64,000 bases of DNA from Promerops cafer (Eukaryota; Chordata; Aves; Passeriformes; Nectariniidae), in contig VZSE01015287.1 of assembly GCA_013398275.1 (NCBI GenBank), forward strand, positions 482,616 through 546,615, in the 5' to 3' direction. Below, in pieces: positions 52,706-64,000 of the stretch (positions within the stretch are counted from its first letter, which is position 1; each line of letters opens with the position of its first letter). Under the pieces are notes generated by a model, which saw only the letters and a program-made list of their open reading frames with translations, was not told where the DNA came from and did no database searches. A program made the position numbers and the translations under genes.

Positions 52706-52789
52706 CCTTTGCACTCACTTGTCTATCCACAGGGGACTCCTAGAATGCCTTTGCACTCAGTCGTGTAACGACACGGGACTCCTAGAATG
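52706..52789. repeat. 42-bp imperfect tandem duplication
   Basis: Two adjacent units of exactly 42 bp (52706-52747 and 52748-52789). Both begin cctttgcactca and both end gggactcctagaatg. The 15 bases between those blocks differ in most positions. The unit borders abut without spacer. Confidence 0.9.
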
Positions 52790-55700
52790 ACAAGAATGGG
52801 AGTTTTCATCTAACTGTTCATTTGGTGGCAGAAGGTTAGACTGGCACTTGCTAGACTCCACCAGCCATAAGTGCAAAAGCAAAGCCAATTGCTGTACCTA
52901 GATTCTTATAGGCCAGTTCCCTTCTAAGATACACTCTTAATGAAGTGGAAATAATTCTATTCAGGTCAATGGATAAAAGGTAGTCCCAAACCTGTTAAGC
53001 GCTAATGCAGAACTACTTTTTCTCCAATATTTTTCTTTTTCAGCTGGAAGGAGAAAACATTCTCTAGTTCTACCAAGTTATGCACATCTATTTCCTGAAT
53101 CAGACAAATTTAAGATATGTAGTCCTAACAGTGCTGAGAAAATGATGAGTCACACCATTCTTTCCCACCATCCAGACCTTGGGAAAACCAGGAAGCTGTT
53201 TAAGACTATATGCCAACTTCATTTCATACGACCTCAGGCCACTTGCTATTATCCTCTACCCCTTGCAGCTCTTCTTGACAGATGTAGCTGGCTGCTCCAG
53301 CCAATGTGCTATTATTGCACTTGGTAAGGAGCACTCAAACTCCTGCTGAGTTTGGTTTGTGTGTTTCAGCTGAAACCAAGATGAATGTGATAAGCAAGAA
53401 GAGTAAATTGATAGAGAGTTTGCCTTGCAAATCAATGTAATTCAGGTATTTTGCAATTACATTTGGTAAACTACAAAAAAGTCCTTTTAATGTCTAAATT
53501 AACATATTTATTTTCAATCTCTATAAGGATACTATTGCAAAATATTTGGTTGTTCTAAAAATACAAGCTCTGGTTCTTTAAAAATGTTATCTGATCCATA
53601 ATAAATTTTGTCCACTCTTTAATCTCTCTTGACAATCAGGGATTCAGGCAGTTTCCATGCATCCTAAATTTGTCCTGGATGACAGCCAGTTTGTTTAGTT
53701 CCCAAGTACTAGGAAGTGAAGTTACCAAGAGGCAGGTAATTATACACAAACGTTGCCTCTGAACATGTGTTGAAAGCATCTAAATAAATATTTACTGATA
53801 ATAATCCATCAGGTGGCATTCTAGTTCTATAAAAGAGTCAGGAGATTTAAAGGACAAAAGTGTTTCAGCTGGAAGAAAGGATAAGAATTTTAAAAACTTC
53901 TATATTTTGAAATAAATCTTCCTATTAAATCAGAATCAGAGATTATGAGGATCTCCACAGGTCCTGCAGTTAGCAGTCTCTTTAGGACATGTGTACAGGC
54001 AAGAGATGTTTTCTTTTCACTTCTTGTAAAATTCCATAGCAAACATGCAGGATCGATACTGAAATTTTTCACCTTTCTACCTATAGAGTGATAAAGGCCA
54101 ATACTTTCTTGTTCTGTAACAAAGGCACTGAGATCCAAATACATGCACAATCAAAACAGAAATTAGCAGAAGACCAGGCTTCAGTTGACTCAACAAAACC
54201 TCCCACAAACTTCGAAGAGGAAGTTGTCTTTTTTTTTTCCCCCTACTGGGAACTTACGGAAGAGTTTTCTAGCATAGATCCAAAGGCATTTTTAAGTAAT
54301 TTAAAGGGGAAGGCAACATAAGATGTCTTTGCAGGGAGGACAAGCTCCTCACACTGTATGGAGGTGGATGATCTAACTTCCTCAGGGAATGAAAAGACAT
54401 TCTCTTAGATAAAATACTTAATTAAAGATTTTTTCTAAGGATCTATTTCAGAGGTCTTGCTTGTTTGCCAAGTTCATGCAAAAAAAATCCACTATATTGA
54501 ATATTCTTTTGAATTATAATGAAAATATATACCAAACAATCTTCTTTAATCTTGGACTTTCAAGCACCCGTAAAGGAAAGGAAATAAGACTTGTTACAGA
54601 AATTCTGTACTGGATCTTTAATTCTTACCATCTGCTACAAATTATATGGTGTTTGGGTTGGAAGAACTATTACTCTGGCAAAATAAATTAAAATAAATAA
54701 AATCATCTAGGAAAGTAAAAACAGCTATTTTGATACTTGGTGTACACTAGAACCCATGTACATGATGAAAATGTCCTCCCTTGTATATAATTCTTAGTAT
54801 GAAGCAAAACATGGTAAGTGGATTCTTACTCTTTCATGCACAGAAACTTTGCTAGAAAATAAACTCCATTATAAATCTGAGGATTTTTCAGTTCACGCTC
54901 ATGCTTGTGGAGAGCAAACATCAGGAAAAAATCCTTATACAAAATGAAAAGGAGTTTAGGTGCTTTTCTTTTTTTTTTTCTTTTAAATCCTTTTATACTT
55001 TTTTGAATAAGCAGGGGATGATTTTTGAAATATAAATCACAGAATCGTCAACTTGGTTTTAAACCAAAGACATGTTCTCAGAAAAGCACTCTTCTGTTTC
55101 TGGACTCTGAATTTTTTTTGGTAACATCCCTGATAGGCACTGTATAGGGATATAAATCCAGATCTAATTTCTCTGACCTGCTTGATATGAGACCTCGTTA
55201 CAAAAGGTTAATTGCTGAACACAGACTGAAACTAGATGCCAGTATAGTCAAGACTGTGTTTCATGCACCTTCCTTAACTGTATTACGTTTTTAGAATTAC
55301 AAGCTTAGCTGTGATTAAAGAACACTGTTTGGAGCTCTTTGATATGTCAACACCAGTATAAGCTTTGACAGTGCTGATAGACGACTATTTTTTACATCAG
55401 TATTATACTACAAATTGTAAGACTTTTCATTTTCTGACCTTTTATAGTTGCTGTCTACATTAGCAGTCTACAAGAGCACTCAGAATAAGGAGAGGAAATA
55501 GAGTTTGCATTAATGATATGGTTTTTATCATGATTAAGATCATAGGATCCAGCCCCAGAAGCTTTTCTCAGTCCCTCTATCATTGTGAAGGTCTCATGAC
55601 CAACATCAGGCAAATGTGATCCTCTGCAGTCCATTCAGAATGGCTTTGGCATCATCTGCTACTAAAGGCAAATGATATCAGTAACCTGAATTCCAACATA

Positions 55701-55966
55701 CAGGGATAGGTCTAGCCAGTCCTTCTTGACAGACGTTCAGAAGATTGGTATTCTTGGAGCATAAATCTCTTCAGTAACTTTACCTGTCCCACACCACAGC
55801 AGGTATCAGTTTTCAAAGTCACTGTGGGCTTCAGGTAACTCCTGGGACAGGTAGGCTCCAGATAACATTTTTGTATCCTACTCCTTGGGTAAGATAGCTT
55901 ATATTTTTAATAGGACTAGATAAAACCAAATAGAAAGACTGGAGTAAAGTGGGATTGGAGGGAATA

Positions 55967-56466
55967 ATCACAGAATCATGCAGGTTGGAAAATACCTCTA
56001 AGATCAAGTCTAACTGTAAACTGAGCACTGCCACCACTAAACCATGTCTCTAAGCATCACATGTATACATCTTTAAAATACCTGCAGGGTTGATAACTCA
56101 ACCATTTCCCTGGGCAACCTGTGCCAGTGCTTGGCCACCATTTTGGTGAAGAAATTTTTCCTAATGTCCAATCTAAACTCTCCATGGTACAACTTGAGGC
56201 CATTTCCTCTTGTTCTATTGCTCGTTACTCGGGAGAAGAGATCAATTCTCACCTGGCTACAAACTCCTTTCGGGTGACTGTAGAGAGCTTATCACTCTCC
56301 TGAGCTTCCTTTTCTCCAGGCTAAACAGCTCCCCAGCTCCCTTAGCTGTTTCTCTTAAGACTTGTGCTCCAGACCCTTCACCAGCAATGCTGCCCTTCTC
56401 TGGACACACTCTAGCACCTCAGTGTCTTCCTTGTAGTGAGGTGTTCAGAACTGAACAGAGGATCTG
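55967..56466 (-). mobile_element. CR1 LINE 3' end, about 500 bp
   Basis: The plus strand begins atcacagaatcatgcaggtt and continues ggaaaatacctctaagatca, the ctgggcaacctgtgccagtg block, the ttcctaatgtccaatctaaa block, ggccatttcctcttgttcta and the ctggacacactctagcacct block. All are reverse-complement CR1 3' sequence in the correct order, so sense is minus. It is the longest CR1 3' end in the window. Confidence 0.95.
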
Positions 56467-57223
56467 AAGTGAATCTTGGGAAATTATCCCAGATCTTCAC
56501 TGTTCTGGTTAAAAGTCTGGTACTGTCCAGTGTAAGTGACGGTGGTTTATGTCAATGCATTCTCATGGCAACGCTGCTTCTTTGCTTGAGTATTTATACT
56601 CCCATCTTTCTGGTGTGTTGTCTTCATGTACTTATGAAAATCAACCCTACTATTTGAGTCTTTTCTATGCATAATTAAAAAGTCCATTTGACTTTCATTG
56701 CTTCATGACAAAAGGCAACATAACCTCCCCCCAAACCTCATGGAAATAAAATTTTCTCTTACCTATTCTCAGATTATAAAATTTATTTATTTGCTTTCTA
56801 CAGAACCTTATTTTCACAGACTGTCCTCTCCAGAAAGTGTAAATATAGGATTGCCCTAACTCTCACTAAGTATTGTTACAACTGGCACAATGGGAGCAGT
56901 ATCCAACCAGGTGGTTGCTTCTGAAGCGGATACAAGCAAACCAACACTAAGTCATGCAACCATTAAATGGGATCCCTCCTCATTAGTCAGAGCAGTTTCT
57001 CTCATTGATAAGTAACTGTTGACATAAAAAGTATTCCAAATTTACTTTTCACAAAAGCTGGCTTCTCTGGATATATTCCAGACAGCAGCACCTGCATCAA
57101 CTTAAAAAGGTTTGAAACAGGAAATAAAAAGTTTTCACTTTGATCCCCCAAAGACTCCAGCTGAGAACTTTCCAAATAATGATGTAACATGTATGTTGGT
57201 GTGGAAAGTGATTTTGTATTTTG

Positions 57224-57228
57224 AAGAG
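57224..57228. repeat. Target-site duplication, left copy
   Basis: The sequence aagag directly precedes the LTR TG end and is repeated at 57792-57796 directly after the CA end. Confidence 0.85.
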
Positions 57229-57791
57229 TGTTGCGGTTTAACCCCAGATTTCAACTAAGCACCACACAGCTGCTCATTCACTCTTCTTCCCCAGTGGGAT
57301 CTGGGAGAGAATCGGAAGAGTAAAAGTGAGAAAACCCACAGATTGAGATCAAGACAGTTCAAGGGGACATGAAAAGAAGAAAATAATAAGGGTAACAATA
57401 GTAACACAATAATTAGAATATACAAAACTAGTGATGCACAATGCAATTGCTCACCACCCACTGACCTGCCAGTTCCCAAGGAGCAGTGGCCCTCAGCCAG
57501 TTTTCCCCCCATTATTATGGTGAGCATGATGCCATGTGCTTTGGAATATCCCTCTGGCCAGTTTGGGTCACCTGTCCTGGCCGTGTCCCCTCCCAGCTTC
57601 CTGTGCCCATCCAGCCTTCTCACTGGCAGGGAATGAGAAGCTGAGAAGTCCTTGACTTAGGGCAAGCTCTACTTAGCAAAAACTAAAAACATCAGCATGT
57701 CATGAACATTATTCTCATACTAAATCAAAAACACAACGCTATACCAGCTATTAGGAAGAAAATTACCTCTATCCCCGCTCAAACCAGGACA
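57229..57791 (-). mobile_element. Solo LTR of an avian endogenous retrovirus
   Basis: A 563-bp unit bounded by TG...CA (tgttgcggtttaacccc ... aaaccaggaca) and flanked by the perfect 5-bp direct repeat aagag at 57224-57228 and 57792-57796. Internal words such as agcaccacacagctgctc, gtgatgcacaatgcaattgc, ggaatatccctctggccagt and tactaaatcaaaaacacaac match a family of LTRs that I know to be abundant in bird genomes. By comparison with better copies, transcription of the LTR runs on the minus strand, the same as KITLG. No internal retroviral sequence lies on either side, so it is a solo LTR left by recombination. A 5-bp duplication fits an ERVL-type element; that class call is inferred. Confidence 0.9.
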
Positions 57792-57796
57792 AAGAG
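57792..57796. repeat. Target-site duplication, right copy
   Basis: The sequence aagag directly follows the LTR CA end and matches 57224-57228. Confidence 0.85.
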
Positions 57797-60700
57797 ATTC
57801 AAGAAAATAAAAAAAAATCATATAGTTAGCCAGGCCTGTGGTGAAAGTTTTCAACACCAACTACAACACTGATGAAAGAAGGTCATTCTGCTCTACAGCT
57901 GCATTAAATCTTGGATCTTTTGGGAAATAAGATATATTTTTATTTTCCTTCTATCATCAGTAGTGACACCTAAAATTTTAAGCATAAGTAATAAAAACTG
58001 TTATTCATTCTTTCAGAATTCAAAAGATGCTTTTATAAGCATTATTCTAAACCTAAATGATTACCTGGGGGCATGTATCAAGGATGAAAAGTATTTTGAA
58101 CACACTGATCTCCTGCAGCACAAGGGAGTGCCATTACACAACTCAGCTGCAGAAATGGGGCAAGGTTATGGTCTTCCATTGTGAAGCCCATGTTTCTGCT
58201 CCTTTTCACTATTTTTCATCGCAAAATTTACTATATCCCACATAATGTCTATTAATGATATGCCATTCATGATTTAGAAACATGACTTCACAGATTGAAT
58301 GCTATGTTTTACAAGCAACTTGTACACTGTGCCATAAGACAATGAATGAGGAAAATTCAACAAAACAGTGCCTTGTTTGCTAGAAAGAGTTTGAGATTTA
58401 AATAAAGTACATAATACTTTCCACATCATGTTCTGCCTGTTTCAAACAAATCATGTTGTTAGGCAATGAAGTCAGCTGGTGGTCTCACAAGCAGTCCCTG
58501 CGGACATTTTAACAATTATCCATAGTCAATTTTTTACAAAAATTGCCAAAGGTTTTGGTAAGAAACTTTGTCAGGAGAAAAGATGAAAAGCACAGGCAAG
58601 CTGCTTTAGAGCCAACATACTAAAAAACCAAAAAAGTGAAACCTGCATCTCCTGTCCTTGGTTTTCATCTTCCTTCATCAAGAGATACAAGAAAACCCCT
58701 GAGGACTTTCAACATGTTGAACATCTTTGTCACAACAAAAATTCTGTTCTTTGTACAGAGCATTTCTTAGTACCTGACCATTAGCCAGCATAACGTCTGT
58801 CAAGGTATTTCCCTGAGAAATGTGTAAGTTTAAACCTTACTGTTCAAAAACTCAGAGCCCATGATTCCATATTTGTCAATAACCAAATAAATTTTCAATT
58901 ATCTGATCACAAAAACACGGCTAGGCTTCCATTTCCCCTAAAACTATACATTTCTGAAGTTTCACTAGATCTTGAATATGTACTTCTTATCAGTTTACCT
59001 GAGAAGCTGAGCTGCACATTCTAGTAGTGCTCCAAGAAAAGTTTGTGAGAATCATGCAAGTTTATCTTAGCTGTTTCCAAATAACACAGAGTAAGAAAAA
59101 ATCAGGTTTAAAACACTTTCTGACTAGGAAAAAAGCACCACAAAACACCGTAATTTTTTCCAGATCCTGATTTCAACTCAGTTCTCTCATATGTCAGACA
59201 ACATTTTATTTCCTACATAATTTGAATTGCATGTCTTCCTATACATATACAAAAACCAAAGTGAACAATTTAGCTTTAAGGTAATGATCTGTAAAAGGAT
59301 ACATTACATTTACACTGTTATTAGAATATATGTACATTAAGAATAGAGCTATATTTTTTTGTGAAAAGAATATTTATCCAAAGCAATAGACCAATGTATG
59401 AGATTATTCTCAAATGCCTTGAAGCTTGTGAGACTGCAGACAAATCAGGTAAGAGACACATCAAATTAGAAACTAATCTTCAAAATATTTAAGTATGCTT
59501 GCAAGACAGCATAAGCACTGGGCAGCCAATAAGCCATTTACCTCAGCAAGCTGGAATTACAAACACATTATGCCTTGTCTTAAAGTAATTACACTAGTAT
59601 ATTAGTAACAAAAATCAACTATATTTTTTTTTTCAGGTTTTTGATCTGAAATGAAAGCATTTTCATATGCCAAAAATACTTTAGTTGTTATTATTATTCC
59701 AACTGCATATTTTTACAGTAGAAAACAAGCATCAATTCCGTTTTCCAAGATGTACTGAAATGCATCATGCCATTGTTAATTCTAAAAATTCTTTCTGAAA
59801 TTATTTCCTGAGACATATTTTAGAAAGCAAATTGTCAGAATGGCCATTTTAAGAATTTCAACCCATGTGTAAGGTTTTTCCAGGAAAATATAAGTTTAAG
59901 ATGGCAAAAATGGGGTGGGACTGACGAAAATGTTTCCTTTAACACAAAAATCCAGAAACTGCATTACTGCATCAGAAACTCAAGCATATTTTTACTTCCT
60001 ATGCACCTCTAAAAGCAGACACACTTTTAAGTGCTTTTTCCTGCTACCACTGAAGTGTTGCACAAGAGTATCTTTCAGGGATGGTGCATGGAAACTGAAC
60101 TGGTTTTCAATGGCTAGAGCTGCGCAATAACTTTACATAAAATTTTGACTTCTCACCATTGATAGTCGCATGCTAAAAGAACGATCTTTCAGTATAAACA
60201 TCTCAGCTGTCATTACTTGCACATGTAATTGAAGTTCAGCTACAATGTATCTTAAAGTGTTTTCCTTTCCTCTAAGCTAAAGGCTGAATTGTTACAGATG
60301 GCAATTTTGGCAGATGGTTGTATATGAAACTGAGTTTATAATTAGGCCAAACCTGACTTGTACAATTAAGGCAATGAAGATTTGGAAAATAAGAAGTGTC
60401 AGATCAGTACATGATTGGTCTGGTGCCCACTGAAAACTGAAGAAACCTGATCATTCAGATTCACAGAATTACTGCCTGTATGAAATTTTTTTCTGAGTTG
60501 CATGAATTAGAAGATAAGAAACATTTCACACACAGAGTGTAAACTAAAATAACCATGGCGTTTTACCTACTTAAGTGTATAATCCCTTTTTTTTCAGTCA
60601 AGGCTAATGAGATGGTCTGAAGCCATCTAACAGCTCCCTGCTGCTGAGAGAGGGCTCCTTCTCTGCAGCTTCCCTCCCTCTGACATTCACCTGACCCCTA

Positions 60701-60872
60701 AGCAAGCCAGTAAATTCAAAGACAGTGACTAACCAATTCAGCTGAGAGACAAAAAGTAATCCCTGAGGAATGAGTGAAGGAGGAGATGAGATGTGCAAGG
60801 AGGAGAAGGTTAGGACTACGCCTGTCTGGTTGTGACCTCTTGGGCTCACTATAACATATATCAAGCTGCATT

Positions 60873-61580
60873 TCAAGCCATATCACATCTAGTGTCAAAA
60901 ACCTTTCCAGACTGGTAATTTTGTTTTAAGGCAGCATGGCCAATCTTAGCCTCTTCCGTTAAATATTTATTTATTCTTGTACCAAGAAAGGATTGGTAAT
61001 GTCCAGCAATCATTCTCTCCACTAATTTCTGCATATCATTCAGTACTTTCTTGCAATTGACTTTCTCTCTCTCTTCATACGCAAATTGCTCCCTTATAAT
61101 GCTTTTGCCTGTTTTAGGATCCCTATTTCTGTTATGCTCTTTTTTTCAATGGGAAAACCAGAACTTTTTTCAGGATGGTTGATGATCACTATCATAAAAG
61201 CCCTCCCCTTTCAAATTTCTCTTTCTGCTCCTACTGCATCCCGATATGCTGTCTGATTTGTTCTACTATGGGCACAATATAGGGATTTTTCATTCATTTT
61301 CCTGACCAAGCATTGCTACAAGAACATAAATAAGAGCTTGTAAGTAGCTTTTAGAAGTAATTGAAATGGCCGTTATTAATTCAGTTACAATTAGTTCAAA
61401 ACATTCCTTCCAAAATGCATCCCCCTTGCTCTTCAACACAACAAACTCAACTTGCCATCATGCCATCTGTTCTCCCATCTCCTCTAAACCTTTACAAAGT
61501 TCCTCAGAATCTCTTTTAGTTTCAATTAACCTGAGTAATTTATGTAGCTTGCACATGTTGTCATCAATCTGTGAACCCTA
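60873..61580 (-). pseudogene. Unidentified coding-like stretch, interrupted by stops
   Basis: One minus-strand frame stays readable over about 700 bp with only six stops. The upper part (about 61580-61307) runs DDNMCKLHKLLRLIETK and on with a single TGA; the lower part (61145-60876) is 90 codons without a stop, including EQFAYEEREKVNCKKVL and GHYQSFLGTRINKYL. I do not recognise the protein. It could be a decayed retrogene, a fossil of a mobile element, or a chance product of a purine-rich strand, since 90-codon gaps between stops occur by chance in a window this size. No intron borders link it to KITLG. Confidence 0.25.
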
Positions 61581-62217
61581 TTACCAGATTGAACTGTATG
61601 AGGTTACTGACAATTAGAGAACATTACCTTTTAGGTTTTTGCCGTGTTATAAATTAATGACCTGTTCCTATACTTTGCTGTATTTTGCTACACTATTTCT
61701 GTCCTAAATTATTTTTTTCCTCAAACTGTTATGGTAAGAGAGATACACTATGAGGCTACTTGGGTTTTTTTTCTTAGGTCTTTATTTTTTAAGAATCTAA
61801 ATAAGTTATTTCCATTCTTTCTCCTTATTCATCCATTTTGAAACACAAATATATTTAGTGCATTGAATGCATTTCTTTTACAGGAACTGGGCTTTTCTAT
61901 TCCTTTCATTGAACTCTACTAATACAGAGTTCCCATCTGCCTTCTACAAAACAAATTAAATACAGCAAGATCTGCTAGCAATGCAACAATAGAGGCGAGC
62001 TGGTAAGAAAAATTCTTTTCAACTCGGGACATATTCATTTATTCTAAAGACAAGAATTAAGAGTTAATGTGTTAAGAGGTACTATATATTTAAGAAAATT
62101 AAAAAAACACCATGTTCACTTATTTCTGTGAAGTTATAATCACCATGTCTTTACCATAAAATTAAACTGACTTACAATTTATATCCTACCCTTAACTTTA
62201 CATCTGTTCACACAAAC

Positions 62218-62297
62218 TGGTGGTTTGTGGGTGGGTTTAGAGGGTTTTTTTGTGATTTTTTTTTTGTTTGTTTGTTTTTGGTTTTGATTGGGATTTG
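62218..62297. repeat. T/G-rich low-complexity stretch with (GTTT)n
   Basis: Runs of T and G with a short GTTT tandem at about 62264-62278. Any open frame across it is a composition artefact. Confidence 0.75.
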
Positions 62298-64000
62298 TAC
62301 AGACTAGTAACTACAAACTCCATCAAAGTGTTTCTAGTATTCCAGTGTTTCCCCACAATTCTCCTATGTGTCCAGGAGGAACAGGCACATTACTCTGATA
62401 TATATCAACATGCAAGTGCTCTCAGCTTACAGTTAAGAGACAGGATAAATCCCAGCTAACTTCATCATCACAGAATTGTGACCACAGAATTAATGTGAAT
62501 GTATTTGTTTGAGTTATGCTTACTAGAGTGAACTGTAAATATCTCATCTTAAACCTGAAGCTTCACTTGTGGCTTTCCTTAAAAAAACACAGAAATTGTG
62601 GGGTAAACATTCCAAAAAGAAGTTAAGTCATTCAGCTTACAGTTTGGTTTGACTATGGAAATGCACACATAACTGGACAAAAAAAATCTGAGAAAAAAAA
62701 GCTCTCTAAGTCTGTACAATTTTGAACAAATATAAATGCCTATTAGATACAAATGCCTATAAAACATAACTCTTACACCAGTAACACAGTATTATGAATG
62801 TAGTTAAATAACTGATATAAAATATTAGGTATTCTCACAGCATCTGCAACAATACAACAGAACACAACACTTTGAAAAAACAGTATTTTACCTTACTTTT
62901 ACTGATAACTTTCACTGGGGTTACCCATTAAAAAATGGAATTGTAAATTGCATGTAGTGGGATACAGAGCTTTACATTTGGTCAAAAAATATTCATGTGA
63001 ATTAGAAAGAATGGCAGCTGTCAGTAGTGAAATTATTCTGGTACATGTTCAACAGCATCCTTGTTACAGATGTGTTGATAGAAAAACTCATACAAATATT
63101 TACACAATATAATATGGTTTCTTGGATTATTTTTACACTTAGTTCTCAAATGCTTCCTAGGATCATTCTTATTAAAAAAGACACATTAATTTGCCCGGCC
63201 TATTATGAAATTTCTTTGGCTTCCATAATTAATCTCACAGAAAATATAACCCATGGTTGAGAAGATTAGTGTAAATCTCCTCAGAGCATATACTTTTTAA
63301 TGTCTACACACTAAAATTCCAGTAAAACTAATTATGCATTTTCATAATTGATACAATTTTTTAGCAAGTTTACTTGAGTGACACTTATCAATTTTTACAG
63401 GAAAAAGAAATCTTCCCAGTTTTATAGGAATTGTGCCATTTGCTTTGAAATAAGTAATGGAGTGTGTATGTTAAGAAGATGACTCCATCATAGCGAATAA
63501 AGCCAAAATGAACATAATTGTTTGACAAATAGCACTTTGAACAGGTACTAATTCAACAGTAACTGAAATACTGTTCTTGGATGCAATGGACTTGTTTCAA
63601 CAGAAATAAACCAGATTTTAGTAGGTTAAAAGCAGATTAACTTCACATATGTCTCAGGCCATTTGCAAATGTCAACATTCTGTCACAGTGGGAAATGACC
63701 AAGAGTACTGTAGAGAATCTGACCATTACTGGCAAACGTTTAGCTGATCCCTAAAACCTGCCTGTGAGAAGCAATTTTTTTTAAATACACTGAGGAGAAT
63801 GAGAAGATAGAAATTCACTTCAATTATTTAAAGAACTTATTAGGCCAGAACATTTTAAAAGTAAAATGAAAACACCAAATCAGGTATTTATCACTTGGTT
63901 AGGTAACAGAGCTAAGAGGTACAGGGGGCAGCAATAACAACTACTTCTAAAAGGATTTCCTTTGGTCTCAGTAAGTATCTGGCTATTAAAATTAAAAAAA

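Larger units (their letters stand above)
46886..64000 (-). other. KITLG: KITLG intron 1, 3' part (continues past window end)
   Basis: Over 17 kb upstream of exon 2 with no exon 1, no CpG-rich promoter and no other gene. In mammals intron 1 is tens of kilobases and carries regulatory elements for pigmentation and blood; nothing in the sequence alone marks an enhancer here. It holds two CR1 fragments, a solo LTR, an L2-like fossil, a 42-bp tandem duplication, a C-rich tract at 51939-51953, a T/G-rich low-complexity stretch at about 62218-62297, and an unidentified coding-like stretch at about 60873-61580. Confidence 0.85.

Noticed and set aside
54648..54670. tggtgtttgggttggaagaac, resembling the CR1 3' end.
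   Set aside because: Only about 15 bases agree, with no terminal octamer and no following CR1 block.
56121..56657. Open frames of 60-85 codons on the plus strand.
   Set aside because: The first two lie within the reverse complement of a CR1 3' end; the last starts at its edge and has no family match.
57255..57623. 122-codon minus-strand open frame.
   Set aside because: It lies wholly inside the solo LTR, which is non-coding.

Overview
The window is vertebrate nuclear DNA, almost certainly from a bird. It is AT-rich and intron-dominated, with several CR1 LINE 3' ends, an avian-type ERV LTR, and one recognisable gene. That gene is KITLG (KIT ligand, stem cell factor, SCF) on the minus strand. 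Its exons encode a protein with the avian form of SCF: N-terminal [13 protein letters not shown] after the signal peptide, and C-terminal [16 protein letters not shown] found no second intact gene, no RNA gene, no CRISPR array and no bacterial-style operon.

Layout, in the direction of KITLG transcription (high to low coordinates): 46886-64000 is the 3' part of a large first intron; exon 1, with the first five codons and the promoter, lies beyond the window. Coding exons 2 to 9 lie at 46772-46885, 37623-37685, 32984-33163, 31032-31194, 30049-30144, 23415-23524, 22843-22919 and 21293-21376. The TAG stop is at 21337-21339 inside exon 9. Exon 10 starts at 20101 and is entirely 3' untranslated; it probably runs about 4 kb to a candidate AATAAA near 16090. 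Everything below about 16070 is 3' flanking DNA with no gene I can support.

All splice sites are canonical GT-AG and every junction keeps the frame. Exons 2-9 encode 280 residues, or 285 with the usual five residues of exon 1. The four cytokine cysteines, five N-glycosylation sequons, the exon 6 shedding region, one transmembrane helix and a short cytoplasmic tail are all present. Exon 6 is 96 bp with phase 1 at both ends, so skipping it would give the membrane-retained isoform in frame. The gene appears intact.

Interspersed elements: five CR1 fragments, one of them carrying a broken reverse transcriptase ORF; two short L2-like LINE fossils; and a solo LTR in intron 1 flanked by a perfect 5-bp target-site duplication. 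Smaller features include a (CA)n microsatellite inside the 3'UTR, a 42-bp tandem duplication whose middle differs between copies, a strong G-quadruplex motif in the 3' flank, and a coding-like but stop-interrupted stretch in intron 1 that I could not identify. I did not find convincing evidence of a new biological system.
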